From the NCBI GenBank assembly GCA_902562835.1, contig CACEUX010000004.1, positions 1-64,000 on the forward strand: 64,000 nucleotides of DNA, given 5' to 3'. Positions 10,370 to 19,554 of this stretch are shown in pieces (the first letter of the stretch is position 1; the number at the start of each line of letters is the position of its first letter). The notes below the pieces were generated by a model, which was not told the origin of the DNA, searched no databases, and saw nothing but the letters and a program-made list of their open reading frames with translations. The position numbers and the translations under genes were made by a program. This DNA comes from an uncultured Fidelibacterota bacterium. Lineage in GTDB: Bacteria > Fidelibacterota > Marinisomatia > Marinisomatales > UBA1611.

Positions 10370-11391
10370 AATATGTCCTGATCATTTTAATCTATGCTAT
10401 CAGCATCTGCTCAGCACAATTTGGCAATAACCAATCCATGAGTAAAACGGGAACTACGGTTGCTCAGTTCTTAAAAATAGGGATGGACGCGAGAAGTTCT
10501 GGAATGGGTGGTGCTGTTGCTGGTCAAAAAGCTATTTTGAGTGGCATTTATTGGAACCCTGCTAGCATTGCAGGCCTTAAAGGCATAGGCGTCCAGTTTG
10601 GTTCATATGATTGGTTGGTTGCAATGAAATATCAATTTGCAATTGTTGGTATCAATCTAGGAGAAAAAGGTGTAATAGGTTTAAGTGTGATAAACCTCTC
10701 TTCACCAGATGATCTTGTCCGTACTGTTTCAGAACCCCATGGTACAGGTGAAAAATTTTCAACAAATGATCTCTCTGCAGGTTTTACCTATTCAAAAATG
10801 TTAACGGACCGTTTTTCTCTTGGTGGGTCCTTTAAATATATCCAACAGAATATTTGGCACTCCACTGCTAGAACATTTGCCGTTGATATAGGTACACTTT
10901 TTGAGACCCCGTTTTATGGGACAAGGCTAGGTGTTTCAATAAGTAATTATGGTGGTAAAATGAGAATGGAGGGAAGAGACCAGAAGATTAGTGTTGACCC
11001 AGATCAGGATAATCAAGGTAATGTAGAATTTGTTAATGCGGTTTATGAAACGGAATATTTTCCTCTGCCATTATTTTTTCGAGTGGGTTTATCTGGTGAA
11101 TTTATAAAAACAGAATCGCTTACATTGGCATATGGCGTAGATGCACTCCATCCAAATGATAATACAGAATACTTGAACTTTGGATTAGAATTAGATTATC
11201 GGAAATTAATTTTTATAAGAGGAGGGTTGCCGTCTTTTTACAAGCAGGATAAAATTGAAGGACCTTCTTTTGGTATAGGCATGAATTATTTAATAAATCA
11301 AACTTCTACATTAGTAACTATTGATTATTCATTATCTGATTATGGACCATTGGGTGAGATTAAGCGATTAAATATTAGTTTTAATTTTTAA
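10366..11391 (+). CDS. PorV/PorQ-like (UPF0164-type) outer-membrane beta-barrel protein
   Basis: ATG at 10366 (ATGA overlap with previous stop) gives MKYVLIILIYAISICSAQFG...; KTGTTVAQFLKIGMDARSSGMGGAVAGQKAILSGIYWNPASIAGL. Confidence 0.8.
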   Translation: MKYVLIILIYAISICSAQFGNNQSMSKTGTTVAQFLKIGMDARSSGMGGAVAGQKAILSGIYWNPASIAGLKGIGVQFGSYDWLVAMKYQFAIVGINLGEKGVIGLSVINLSSPDDLVRTVSEPHGTGEKFSTNDLSAGFTYSKMLTDRFSLGGSFKYIQQNIWHSTARTFAVDIGTLFETPFYGTRLGVSISNYGGKMRMEGRDQKISVDPDQDNQGNVEFVNAVYETEYFPLPLFFRVGLSGEFIKTESLTLAYGVDALHPNDNTEYLNFGLELDYRKLIFIRGGLPSFYKQDKIEGPSFGIGMNYLINQTSTLVTIDYSLSDYGPLGEIKRLNISFNF

Positions 11392-11396
11392 TCTCT

Positions 11397-12758
11397 ATGA
11401 TAATAAGAGCATATTCTGGTATAAATAAATTTAAATTCCTTCATTACTTCTTTCTTTTTTTAACATTATTAACTGGTCAAACAGGAACCTGGATTGAATT
11501 GCCCAATGCACCAGTAGTGACAAGATTTAATGATATTCATTTTTTAAACGAGAACCAAGGTTGGGCAGTCAATGGTTGGGGGCAAATATATCATACACCA
11601 GATGGCGGTGATAGTTGGGAATTACAATTTGAACAATCTGAAACACATTTTCGCTCTGTTGGATTTTTTGATGAGTTAAATGGTTGGGCTGGAAATGTAG
11701 GTGATGGTGAATTTGGTGCAACTGATATCATAAATCTGTATCATACTTCTGACGGAGGTTATACCTGGATGCCTTTCGATGATTTTACAGGTCCCTCTCC
11801 ACAGGGTTTATGCGGTATACAGGTCATCAACGATACGGCCATGTATGCAGTTGGGCGAGTAAGAGGTCCTGCATTTTTTACTAAAACATTGGACAGGGGT
11901 GAAACCTGGATGTCCTATGATTTTGATCAATATGTTTCAGTTGCAGGTTTAATTGATTTACATTTTTTTAATCCTGATACTGGATTTATTGTTGGGCTAA
12001 CCAATACAGATCATGAGGATTCAAGGGGAATTGTTTTAAAGACTACTGATGGTGGTGAGACCTGGATGCCCTCATTCATAACATCTAGGTCGGGTGAGTG
12101 GGCATGGAAGGTTGATTTTCCATCAGACAGCGTAGGGTATGTTTCTTTACAGCGAAATTATGAGTCTCCCATATACTTTCTAAAAACTATAGATGCTGGT
12201 GAGAGCTGGAATGAAATGCTATTTATGAATGATTATTATTTTATCCAAGGTATTGGTTTCATGAACGATACCTTAGGTTGGATGGGAGGAAATAGTAGTC
12301 TACCAACTTATGTAACATCAGATGGTGGAGAGACCTGGAATTCTGCAGGGTTTGGAAGTCGTGTAAATCGTCTTGATTTTATAGATCAAAATATTGGTTA
12401 TGCATGTGGGCAAACTATATATAAATACACTGATGCCTTAAGTACTGGAAATGAGGAGAAGGTATATTCTATTCTACCAGATAATCCTGTCATTAATTAC
12501 CCTAATCCATTTAATCCATCCACAACTATCGTAACATATATTCCAGAATCAGGTCTATTGCAGGTTTCAGTTATTGATATTCTTGGCAGAAATATTAGAA
12601 TGCTTTATGACAATATGATCTTCGAAGGAGAATCATGGAAGAAAATTGTTTGGGATGGTTTAGATAATAATAGAAGAGCAGTACCTGGGGGGGTTTATTT
12701 CTGTCAGGTCAAGAATGGACAGGCATCAATGAATCATAAAATGATTTTGCTAAAATAA
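11397..12758 (+). CDS. YCF48/BNR-repeat secreted protein with T9SS-type C-terminal sorting domain
   Basis: 453 aa; repeated TSDGGETW / TPDGGDSW; C-terminal NYPNPFNPSTTIVTYIPESGLLQVSVIDILGRNIR... Confidence 0.8.
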   Translation: MIIRAYSGINKFKFLHYFFLFLTLLTGQTGTWIELPNAPVVTRFNDIHFLNENQGWAVNGWGQIYHTPDGGDSWELQFEQSETHFRSVGFFDELNGWAGNVGDGEFGATDIINLYHTSDGGYTWMPFDDFTGPSPQGLCGIQVINDTAMYAVGRVRGPAFFTKTLDRGETWMSYDFDQYVSVAGLIDLHFFNPDTGFIVGLTNTDHEDSRGIVLKTTDGGETWMPSFITSRSGEWAWKVDFPSDSVGYVSLQRNYESPIYFLKTIDAGESWNEMLFMNDYYFIQGIGFMNDTLGWMGGNSSLPTYVTSDGGETWNSAGFGSRVNRLDFIDQNIGYACGQTIYKYTDALSTGNEEKVYSILPDNPVINYPNPFNPSTTIVTYIPESGLLQVSVIDILGRNIRMLYDNMIFEGESWKKIVWDGLDNNRRAVPGGVYFCQVKNGQASMNHKMILLK

Positions 12759-12761
12759 TTA

Positions 12762-14012
12762 TTAAAAAGCCTCACAATTCGAGAATATATCCTCAATTGA
12801 TTCACGTCTTCTTATTAAAGTTGCTTTATCACCATCCAAAAGAATTTCTGCTGCTTTAGGTCTTGTACAAAATTGGTGAGACATGGTAAAACCATAGGCG
12901 CCTACATCCATAATTGCTACAAGATCGCCTTCATCTAAATCTGTGAAGTGTCTATCAATTGCTAATCGGTCAGTGTTCTCACATATTCGTCCGGTGAAAT
13001 CAACAGTTTGAGTTGTTTCCGCTTCAGGATATCCTATTTTGTATATACGATGATGTGCATTATATAATGCAGGACGCATCAATGTTTCCATACCCGCATC
13101 GAGGCCAATGAATTTTTTATAACTATTTTTAGTTCCAGTAACTTTAGATAATAGAATACCTGTATTCCCGACCACTGATTTTCCTGGTTCTATCCAGAGC
13201 TCTGGTTTATTAGCTCCATTATAGAAAGAATGAAACACCTCGCTTACATCGTTAAACACTTTATTAAAATCCAATGATATTTCATCATCGCGATAACAAA
13301 TCCCATATCCACCGCCAAGGCTTATATGATCAAAATCTATTTTTAATTCCTTATTGATCAATTCAACTGTTTTTAGTATCTCTTTCATAAGCTTTGGAAA
13401 GTAATTGTGATCTAAAACACCTGATCCGGTCATACACTGTATTCCAAAGTTTTTAACACCGCTATCCTTTGCAATTTTATATGCATGAAGGATATCATGC
13501 TTAGGAACACCAAATTTTGAATTTTTACCACCAGTTACAATCTGTGAAAAAGCACCTTTTCCAAATCCTGGATTTAACCTAAATGAAATTTCTTTTGGTG
13601 TCCCGATCTTTTTTAAACGCATAAAAGATGTTATATCATCTAGATTGATATGTGCTTTTTGTTCAAAAGCTGTTCTTAGATCATCTTGCGATTCATAATT
13701 ACCAGTAAAAATGCAATCATTACTTGAGATACCTCCAAGTTCTGCAGCATGCAATTCTCCTGGACTTGAACAGTCTGCTCCCAGACCTGGAATCTCTGAT
13801 TTAAGAGCTTTTATAATGCTTGGATTGCTATTGGCTTTAATGGTATAACAAATATGGAAATCATCAAAATTACTCGCTAGAGCTAAATATATTTTATTTA
13901 TGTTTTCTATTAACTGGTTCTTATCATAAATATAAAGTGGGGTACCATATTTTTTAGCTAAAAAGCTGAAAAGGGTTTCATTATTGATCAGTTCTTTTAG
14001 AGGATGAGACAT
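12762..14012 (-). CDS. lysA: Diaminopimelate decarboxylase
   Basis: 416 aa; YGTPLYIYDKNQL, YTIKANSNPSI (PLP Lys), SLGGGYGICY, EPGKSVVGNTG. Confidence 0.92.
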   Translation of the reverse strand: MSHPLKELINNETLFSFLAKKYGTPLYIYDKNQLIENINKIYLALASNFDDFHICYTIKANSNPSIIKALKSEIPGLGADCSSPGELHAAELGGISSNDCIFTGNYESQDDLRTAFEQKAHINLDDITSFMRLKKIGTPKEISFRLNPGFGKGAFSQIVTGGKNSKFGVPKHDILHAYKIAKDSGVKNFGIQCMTGSGVLDHNYFPKLMKEILKTVELINKELKIDFDHISLGGGYGICYRDDEISLDFNKVFNDVSEVFHSFYNGANKPELWIEPGKSVVGNTGILLSKVTGTKNSYKKFIGLDAGMETLMRPALYNAHHRIYKIGYPEAETTQTVDFTGRICENTDRLAIDRHFTDLDEGDLVAIMDVGAYGFTMSHQFCTRPKAAEILLDGDKATLIRRRESIEDIFSNCEAF

Positions 14013-14097
14013 ATTTATAATGAAATTATATATATAAAATTTTTTATAAAAATCTTTAGTGACCTAATGATTAAATGATAACTATACTATATTATTA

Positions 14098-14979
14098 ATG
14101 TTTATAAATTTAGCCTTATCAAATGAACAAAGATTATTGTTTTATAAATTTTTCTTAGCAATTTTATCTGTTTATGGAGTTTATGCTGATCAAAGCTCCT
14201 ATAAGTGGACCGAGTCTTTACCTGATCCATGGACTATATCTAATGAACAGTTAGATCTTTACCTACCTCATTTTCATAAGATGCATCCTGATTATCATGA
14301 CCGACTTATTGCACTTAATTTATGGAGATTAGGTACACCTTATGGAATATTTTGTCTTGGTGAAGAGCAAGGCGTTGATAAAGATCCAATTATTCGTTTT
14401 GATACTTCAGATTGCACTGTACATGTATTAACTACTATAGCCTTAGCTGAAAGTTATACATTCCAGAATGCGAAAGATGCTATGATCAAAATTCATTATA
14501 AGCCAGATCAATATGGTACAATTACTCCCACTTTTAGATCAAGGTGGCACTTTACTTCAGATCGTTTATTAAATCATCCTAATACAGTTAATATTACATC
14601 TTTGATCTCATCTCAAGAAGATCTCGAAAATATCAAAATTGAATTAAATAAAAAGCAGAATGGTTCACAATTCTTAAATTTAGATTGGACATCATTTGAA
14701 TCAATAGACTACATTCCCATTCAAAAATTAAGTGATGATATTTTAATAAAGCTCCCTTCTATCTGTGGTGCAGCATTTGTTAAGAAAGATTATTTCAGAA
14801 ATGGTATAGTTATTGCTCACGAAGGTTATTTGATAAATAGTAGAGATCTAATTCATGCCTCATCAATTGAAAAAAAAACAGTCAAGGTTGATTTAATATC
14901 ATATTTAAAGGAAGACAAAAACACATTTCGTTTTGACGGAATTATGTTTTTTGATATCAAAGAAGCTCAAAAAAAATGA
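14098..14979 (+). CDS. DUF1460-like (N-acetylmuramoyl-L-alanine amidase-like) protein
   Basis: 293 aa; LIALNLWRLGTPYGIFCLGEEQGVDKDPIIRFDTSDCTVHVLTTIALAES; family call from motif memory. Confidence 0.6.
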   Translation: MFINLALSNEQRLLFYKFFLAILSVYGVYADQSSYKWTESLPDPWTISNEQLDLYLPHFHKMHPDYHDRLIALNLWRLGTPYGIFCLGEEQGVDKDPIIRFDTSDCTVHVLTTIALAESYTFQNAKDAMIKIHYKPDQYGTITPTFRSRWHFTSDRLLNHPNTVNITSLISSQEDLENIKIELNKKQNGSQFLNLDWTSFESIDYIPIQKLSDDILIKLPSICGAAFVKKDYFRNGIVIAHEGYLINSRDLIHASSIEKKTVKVDLISYLKEDKNTFRFDGIMFFDIKEAQKK

Positions 14980-17309
14980 ATACAAATTTATCAAAAGTAG
15001 AATCTGGTTTTTGCAAATCGAGTGATCTAAAACTCCAAAAAACAAATATACCATATATAAAGGTTAGTAATTATCCTGATCTGGGTTTAATTACTTCTTT
15101 ACGATTTTTGGAATGGGTCTTCGAGAATCCAAAAGGTGTTATTAGCCTTCCAACTGGAAAGACGCCTGAATACTTTATTAAATGGACGCATTTTATTTTG
15201 AATAATTGGAATCATGAAAGAGTGATATCAATACGTTCTAAGTATGGTCTTACTTCACAAAATAAACCTGATCTATCAAAATTGCATTTTATTCAAATAG
15301 ATGAGTTTTATCCCTTAGAACCATCTCAACACAATAGTTTTTCAAATTATGTAAACAAGTATTACCTAGAAGGTTTCAATATTTCTAAAAAGAATTCACT
15401 ATTGATTAATGCTGATGAAATACCAATTTATAATAATCAACACTGGAGTGAGATATTTCCTAATGGCCTAATAGATCTTGGCTTGCGTCATTCAGTTGCG
15501 TCAACGGATTTACAGAAAAAGCAACAAGAATCAATCTATCTTATTGACCAATGGTGTAATGATTATGAAAAAAAGATAAGAGAATTAGGAGGAATAGGGT
15601 TTTTCCTAGGAGGAATTGGTCCTGACGGCCATATCGCTTTCAATATAAGGGGTTCAGACCACAATTCTACCACAAGATTAATGGAGACGAATTTTGAGAC
15701 TCAGGCTGCTGCCGCTAGTGATTTGGGTGGGATTGAGATCAGTAAGAACCGATTAGTGATTACCATTGGACTTGGAACCATTACCCATAACAATCAGGCA
15801 ATAGCAATAATTATTGCCGCTGGTGAGTCTAAAGCCCCAATTGTTAAGATGTCTCTTGAAAGTGATCAGGATGTTAAATATCCAGCAACAGTACTTCAAA
15901 AGCTTGAAAATAGTAGATTTTATATTACGGAAGGTGCTTCAAAAACTCTAAATGATTCACAGAATGATTATTGGGAAAACAGTCCGTGGGACTTGGAAAA
16001 AAAACAAAGAGCTCTTTTACAGCTTGCAAAGCGAAAAAGTATATATGGTAAAAAACTTACCCTTGCTGACCTTTCAAATGATATTATTTGTAAAAATATA
16101 CCAGGTCTTGATGAACAAACTGTATCTGATATAATTAAAAGTGTAGATCAAAAAGTACAGTTAGGTATTAAAACGGAAACTGATCAGGTTTATTATCATA
16201 CAGGTCCCCATCATGATGATATCATGCTAGGGATGATGCCCCAAATAATCCATTTAATCCGTGAGCCAAGTAATAAACACTTTTTTACAAATATGACATC
16301 TGGATTCACATCTGTTACAAATGGGTTCTTAAAAGGAATAATAGAAAACACTTTGTCATTTTTTGATCGCGGGAGAATTGAGATGACAGATTATCCAGAT
16401 TTCTTTAATAGTGGATACTTATCGAAGTGGGATAAAGATGTATATCATTTTTTAGATAAGATTGCAAACAATGATTCTAATGGTCAATCAAGAGGTCTTT
16501 CCCATAGACTTGTTCGTTCGATCGTAGAAATTTACCGGATCAAGGATAAAGATCAATTGAGTAATAAATTAAACCATATTTACAGTGAGCTCGATGGCTA
16601 CTATGATGGTGAAAAGAACTCTCCTGAAATTCAAAGATTAAAAGGAATGGTCCGTGAGTTTGAAGAAGAATTGGTTTGGGCAAATTATGGAGTAAGAGTT
16701 CGTGATGTACATCATTTACGACTTGGTTTTTATAAGGGTGATATTTTCACTGAGCAGCCACAAAAAGCGAGAGATGTGACTCCAGTTTTGAATCAGTTAA
16801 GAGAGATAAATCCTACTGTTATAACCTTAGCTATGGACCCAGAGGGCAGTGGTCCAGATACACATTATAAGGTTCTCCAAACTATAGCGGAGGCGGTGCG
16901 TTTATGGAATGAAGAATCGGATCTTTCTAACTTGAAGATATGGGGATATAGAAATGTATGGTACCGATTTGATTTAGCTGAAGCGGATATAATTGTGCCA
17001 GTAACATTGAATTCAATGGCAATTTTAGATTCTACTTTTATGAATTGCTATCTTAGTCAGAAGGATGCTTCGTTCCCTAGCTATCAACATGATGGCCCTT
17101 TTTGTGAGCTTTCTCAAAAAATTTGGGTCGATCAACATCGCGATCTTCAACTACTCCTTGGTAGAGATTATTGGTATCGTAATGAAAACCCTCATTTAAG
17201 GGCTGTCCATGGAGCAGTTTATTTAAGGGAAATGAACGTAGACGATTTCTTGAGCTTTGCTAGGAGTATTGAGAACGTAATAGAGGGTTCTGAAGAATTA
17301 GGCATGTAG
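14976..17309 (+). CDS. nagB: Glucosamine-6-phosphate deaminase fused to C-terminal PIG-L/LmbE-like deacetylase domain
   Basis: 777 aa; IQIDEFYPL and GGIGPDGHIAFN (NagB active-site motifs), then HTGPHHDDIMLGMMP (PIG-L metal motif) and AMDPEGSGPDTHY. Confidence 0.85.
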   Translation: MNTNLSKVESGFCKSSDLKLQKTNIPYIKVSNYPDLGLITSLRFLEWVFENPKGVISLPTGKTPEYFIKWTHFILNNWNHERVISIRSKYGLTSQNKPDLSKLHFIQIDEFYPLEPSQHNSFSNYVNKYYLEGFNISKKNSLLINADEIPIYNNQHWSEIFPNGLIDLGLRHSVASTDLQKKQQESIYLIDQWCNDYEKKIRELGGIGFFLGGIGPDGHIAFNIRGSDHNSTTRLMETNFETQAAAASDLGGIEISKNRLVITIGLGTITHNNQAIAIIIAAGESKAPIVKMSLESDQDVKYPATVLQKLENSRFYITEGASKTLNDSQNDYWENSPWDLEKKQRALLQLAKRKSIYGKKLTLADLSNDIICKNIPGLDEQTVSDIIKSVDQKVQLGIKTETDQVYYHTGPHHDDIMLGMMPQIIHLIREPSNKHFFTNMTSGFTSVTNGFLKGIIENTLSFFDRGRIEMTDYPDFFNSGYLSKWDKDVYHFLDKIANNDSNGQSRGLSHRLVRSIVEIYRIKDKDQLSNKLNHIYSELDGYYDGEKNSPEIQRLKGMVREFEEELVWANYGVRVRDVHHLRLGFYKGDIFTEQPQKARDVTPVLNQLREINPTVITLAMDPEGSGPDTHYKVLQTIAEAVRLWNEESDLSNLKIWGYRNVWYRFDLAEADIIVPVTLNSMAILDSTFMNCYLSQKDASFPSYQHDGPFCELSQKIWVDQHRDLQLLLGRDYWYRNENPHLRAVHGAVYLREMNVDDFLSFARSIENVIEGSEELGM

Positions 17310-17310
17310 A

Positions 17311-17745
17311 TTATTTTTCTTTTTCTAGAGCTTTTTTCTCATTTGATGCTTGCACTCTTTTTCCAAGATCGAATATATAAAAAACTGATTTTCTAATTTC
17401 TTCCTCTGAACATAGATTACAAAAACCTTTTGCAGGCATTTGACCATTCTCCCCTTTTTTACCTTCCCAAACACTTTTATATAATTCATCAATTCCTTTT
17501 GATGCTGCTTTGTCCCAATATGCTTTATCATCTAGAAGTACAGCTCCATTAGTACCGTACATGTGACATCTAAAACAAGAAGTTGACCATATTGATTCTC
17601 CGACTAATAGATCTTTTCGATCGAGTGATTTATACTCTTCTGAATCGTAGATATTTACAGCTGGTGATTTTTTACTGCACCCCATAATGAGTACTAAGGC
17701 AAAAATACTGATATGTCTAGAAAACTTTTTCATTAAGAACTCCAA
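17311..17745 (-). CDS. Cytochrome c-like protein, exported/lipoprotein
   Basis: 144 aa; lipobox-like LVLIMGCSKK; heme motif CFRCH; NGQMPAKGFCNLCSEEEIRKSVFYIFDLG. Confidence 0.75.
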   Translation of the reverse strand: MEFLMKKFSRHISIFALVLIMGCSKKSPAVNIYDSEEYKSLDRKDLLVGESIWSTSCFRCHMYGTNGAVLLDDKAYWDKAASKGIDELYKSVWEGKKGENGQMPAKGFCNLCSEEEIRKSVFYIFDLGKRVQASNEKKALEKEK

Positions 17746-17770
17746 AAATTCTTATTAATTAGAGATGGCT

Positions 17771-18751
17771 TTATTGAATACCAGATCTCAGAATATCATG
17801 AATGTGTACAATACCATCAGGTTTTTTTAGATCTGAATTAGAATAAACAAATAAACTTGTTATAGAATGCTTTTCCATTAGCTCAAGCGCAGATAAGGCC
17901 AGGATATCAGAAGTGACCCACTTAGGACCTTTTGACATGATGAATGAAGCTTTTTCATTGAGAAGACTATGACCAACCTTCTCTAGCCCTCTTCTAATAT
18001 CACCATCTGTTATTATCCCAACCAATTCATCTTTTTCATTTAATACACCGGTCATCCCTAAGCCCTTATCTGAAATAGTGAATAGCGCATCTTTGATACT
18101 ATGCTCACTGGATATAAATGGGATCTTATCACCTGAGTGAACTAGTTGATCTAGCGTTAGTAAAAGACGTTTTCCCAACACCCCTCCTGGGTGAAGTTCT
18201 GCAAAATCTTCTTGGTTAAACCCTCTGAGTTCTAAAAGTGCCACTGCTAATGCATCTCCCATTGCTAGTGTTGCTGTTGTACTTGCTGTGGGGGCTAGAT
18301 CCAAAGTACATGCTTCCTTTTCAACAGATGTATCCAAATATATATCAGCGCTAGAAGCTAAGCTGGATCCTCGTCTACCTATCATCCCAACAACTTTTAC
18401 ATTTTTCTTTTTTATTGCTGGGATTATCTGAATTAATTCCATGGTTTCACCACTATTACTTACAATTAATAATACATCTTCTTCAGTTATCATCCCCAGG
18501 TCACCGTGAATAGCCTCGCCAGGGTGAACAAAATGAGAGGGTGTGCCTGTTGAGGCCATTGTAGAGGCTATCTTTTGAGATATCAAACCAGATTTACCCA
18601 TACCTGATACGATAAGGCGACCCCTGCATTGCAATATTGTATTTATTGCAGATTCAAAATTTTTGTCAATACGGTCTGCAATTAAAGAAACAGCATCAGC
18701 CTCGATCTTGATAACTCCTTTAGCTATAGTTTTAATATCCGAGTTTTTCAT
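17771..18751 (-). CDS. kdsD: D-arabinose-5-phosphate isomerase (KpsF/GutQ family; SIS + CBS domains)
   Basis: 326 aa; SGMGKSGLISQKIASTMASTGTPSHFVHPGEAIHGDLGMI, SNSGET, LAPTASTTATLAMGDALAV, LHPGGVLGKRLL, IITDGDIRRGLE. Confidence 0.93.
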   Translation of the reverse strand: MKNSDIKTIAKGVIKIEADAVSLIADRIDKNFESAINTILQCRGRLIVSGMGKSGLISQKIASTMASTGTPSHFVHPGEAIHGDLGMITEEDVLLIVSNSGETMELIQIIPAIKKKNVKVVGMIGRRGSSLASSADIYLDTSVEKEACTLDLAPTASTTATLAMGDALAVALLELRGFNQEDFAELHPGGVLGKRLLLTLDQLVHSGDKIPFISSEHSIKDALFTISDKGLGMTGVLNEKDELVGIITDGDIRRGLEKVGHSLLNEKASFIMSKGPKWVTSDILALSALELMEKHSITSLFVYSNSDLKKPDGIVHIHDILRSGIQ

Positions 18752-18817
18752 TGTATAAAATTTAATATCATTCGCATTCAGCCCTGTTTAGTTTATGTCT
18801 AGTTAAATACTAAATAA

Positions 18818-19303
18818 ATGAAAAAAATATTACCTATAATCATTCTAAAATTCTCATTATTTGGAGCGACCATAAATGTCGGTGAATCTGCGCCTAATTT
18901 TTCACTGGTAGACCAAGATGGGAACTTGCATCAACTCGATGACTACAAGGGCAATAACTTAGTTATTTATTTTTTCCCTAAGGCTGATACTCCTGGATGA
19001 ATAAGACAGGCATGCGGGTTCCGTGATGAATACAAGAATTTTGAAAAATATAATATATCGATACTTGGTATTAGTTATGATGACCAAAGCATTTTGAGAT
19101 CATTCAAAAAAAAATATGACCTTAATTTCAATTTATTATCTGATTCGAAAAGGGAAATGGGTAAGGCCTTTGGTGTTAATAAATATTATTTTTTCCCATC
19201 AAGAAAAACTTTTCTCATTAGTAAGGAAGGAGTATTAATTCATATCTTTGATGATGTTGATTTGCATACCCATCCTCAAGATATACTAAGATTTTTTAAC
19301 TAA
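18818..19303 (+). CDS. Peroxiredoxin (BCP/PrxQ-like), predicted selenoprotein with in-frame TGA (Sec61)
   Basis: ORF track splits it into 18818..19000 and 19094..19303, but both are in the same frame. Continuous reading: ...VIYFFPKADTPG-U-IRQACGFRDEYKNFEKYNISILGISYDDQSILRSFKKKYDLNFNLLSDSKREMGKAFGVNKYYFFPSRKTFLISKEGVLIHIFDDVDLHTHPQDILRFFN. TGA at 18998-19000 replaces the peroxidatic Cys of the PKADTPGC(T)xxACGFRD motif. Confidence 0.88.
19011..19028 (+). promoter_or_regulatory. Putative bacterial SECIS hairpin for the peroxiredoxin
   Basis: CATGCGG-GTT-CCGTGATG, 7 bp with one bulged G and one G-U, GU-containing apical loop 18-20 nt after the UGA. Confidence 0.55.
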
Positions 19304-19322
19304 ACACATTGGGTGAATACTT

Positions 19323-19547
19323 ATGAAAGTAATGATTGAATACTGTAGCCATTGAAACTACCTTCCTAGAGCCTCCAGTTTGGAGGCTAGCTTAAAACAG
19401 ACTTTCCAAGGAATAAATGTTTCGCTTATTTCAAGCGGTGGTGGTGTATTTGAAGTCACCCTAAATGGAGAGCTGATATTTTCAAAAAAAGCTTTAAATC
19501 GTTTTCCTGAGCAGGGTGAAATTGAGCAACTAATAGGACAGAGTTAA
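19323..19547 (+). CDS. SelW/Rdx-family protein, predicted selenoprotein with CxxU motif (Sec11); missed by the ORF track
   Basis: MKVMIEYCSH-U-NYLPRASSLEASLKQTFQGINVSLISSGGGVFEVTLNGELIFSKKALNRFPEQGEIEQLIGQS; TGA at 19353-19355; conserved Rdx features (EYCxxU, YLPRA, GGVFEV, LIFSKK, RFPE). Confidence 0.9.
19370..19388 (+). promoter_or_regulatory. Putative bacterial SECIS hairpin for the SelW/Rdx-like gene
   Basis: AGCCTCC-AGTTT-GGAGGCT: perfect 7-bp stem, loop containing GU about 23 nt after the UGA. Confidence 0.7.
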
Positions 19548-19554
19548 TTCAATA

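Noticed and set aside
18998-19000. Peroxiredoxin read as a pseudogene due to premature stop
   Set aside because: TGA falls exactly on the catalytic Cys, the downstream frame is intact, a SECIS-like hairpin is present, and the next gene shows the same pattern; selenocysteine is the better explanation
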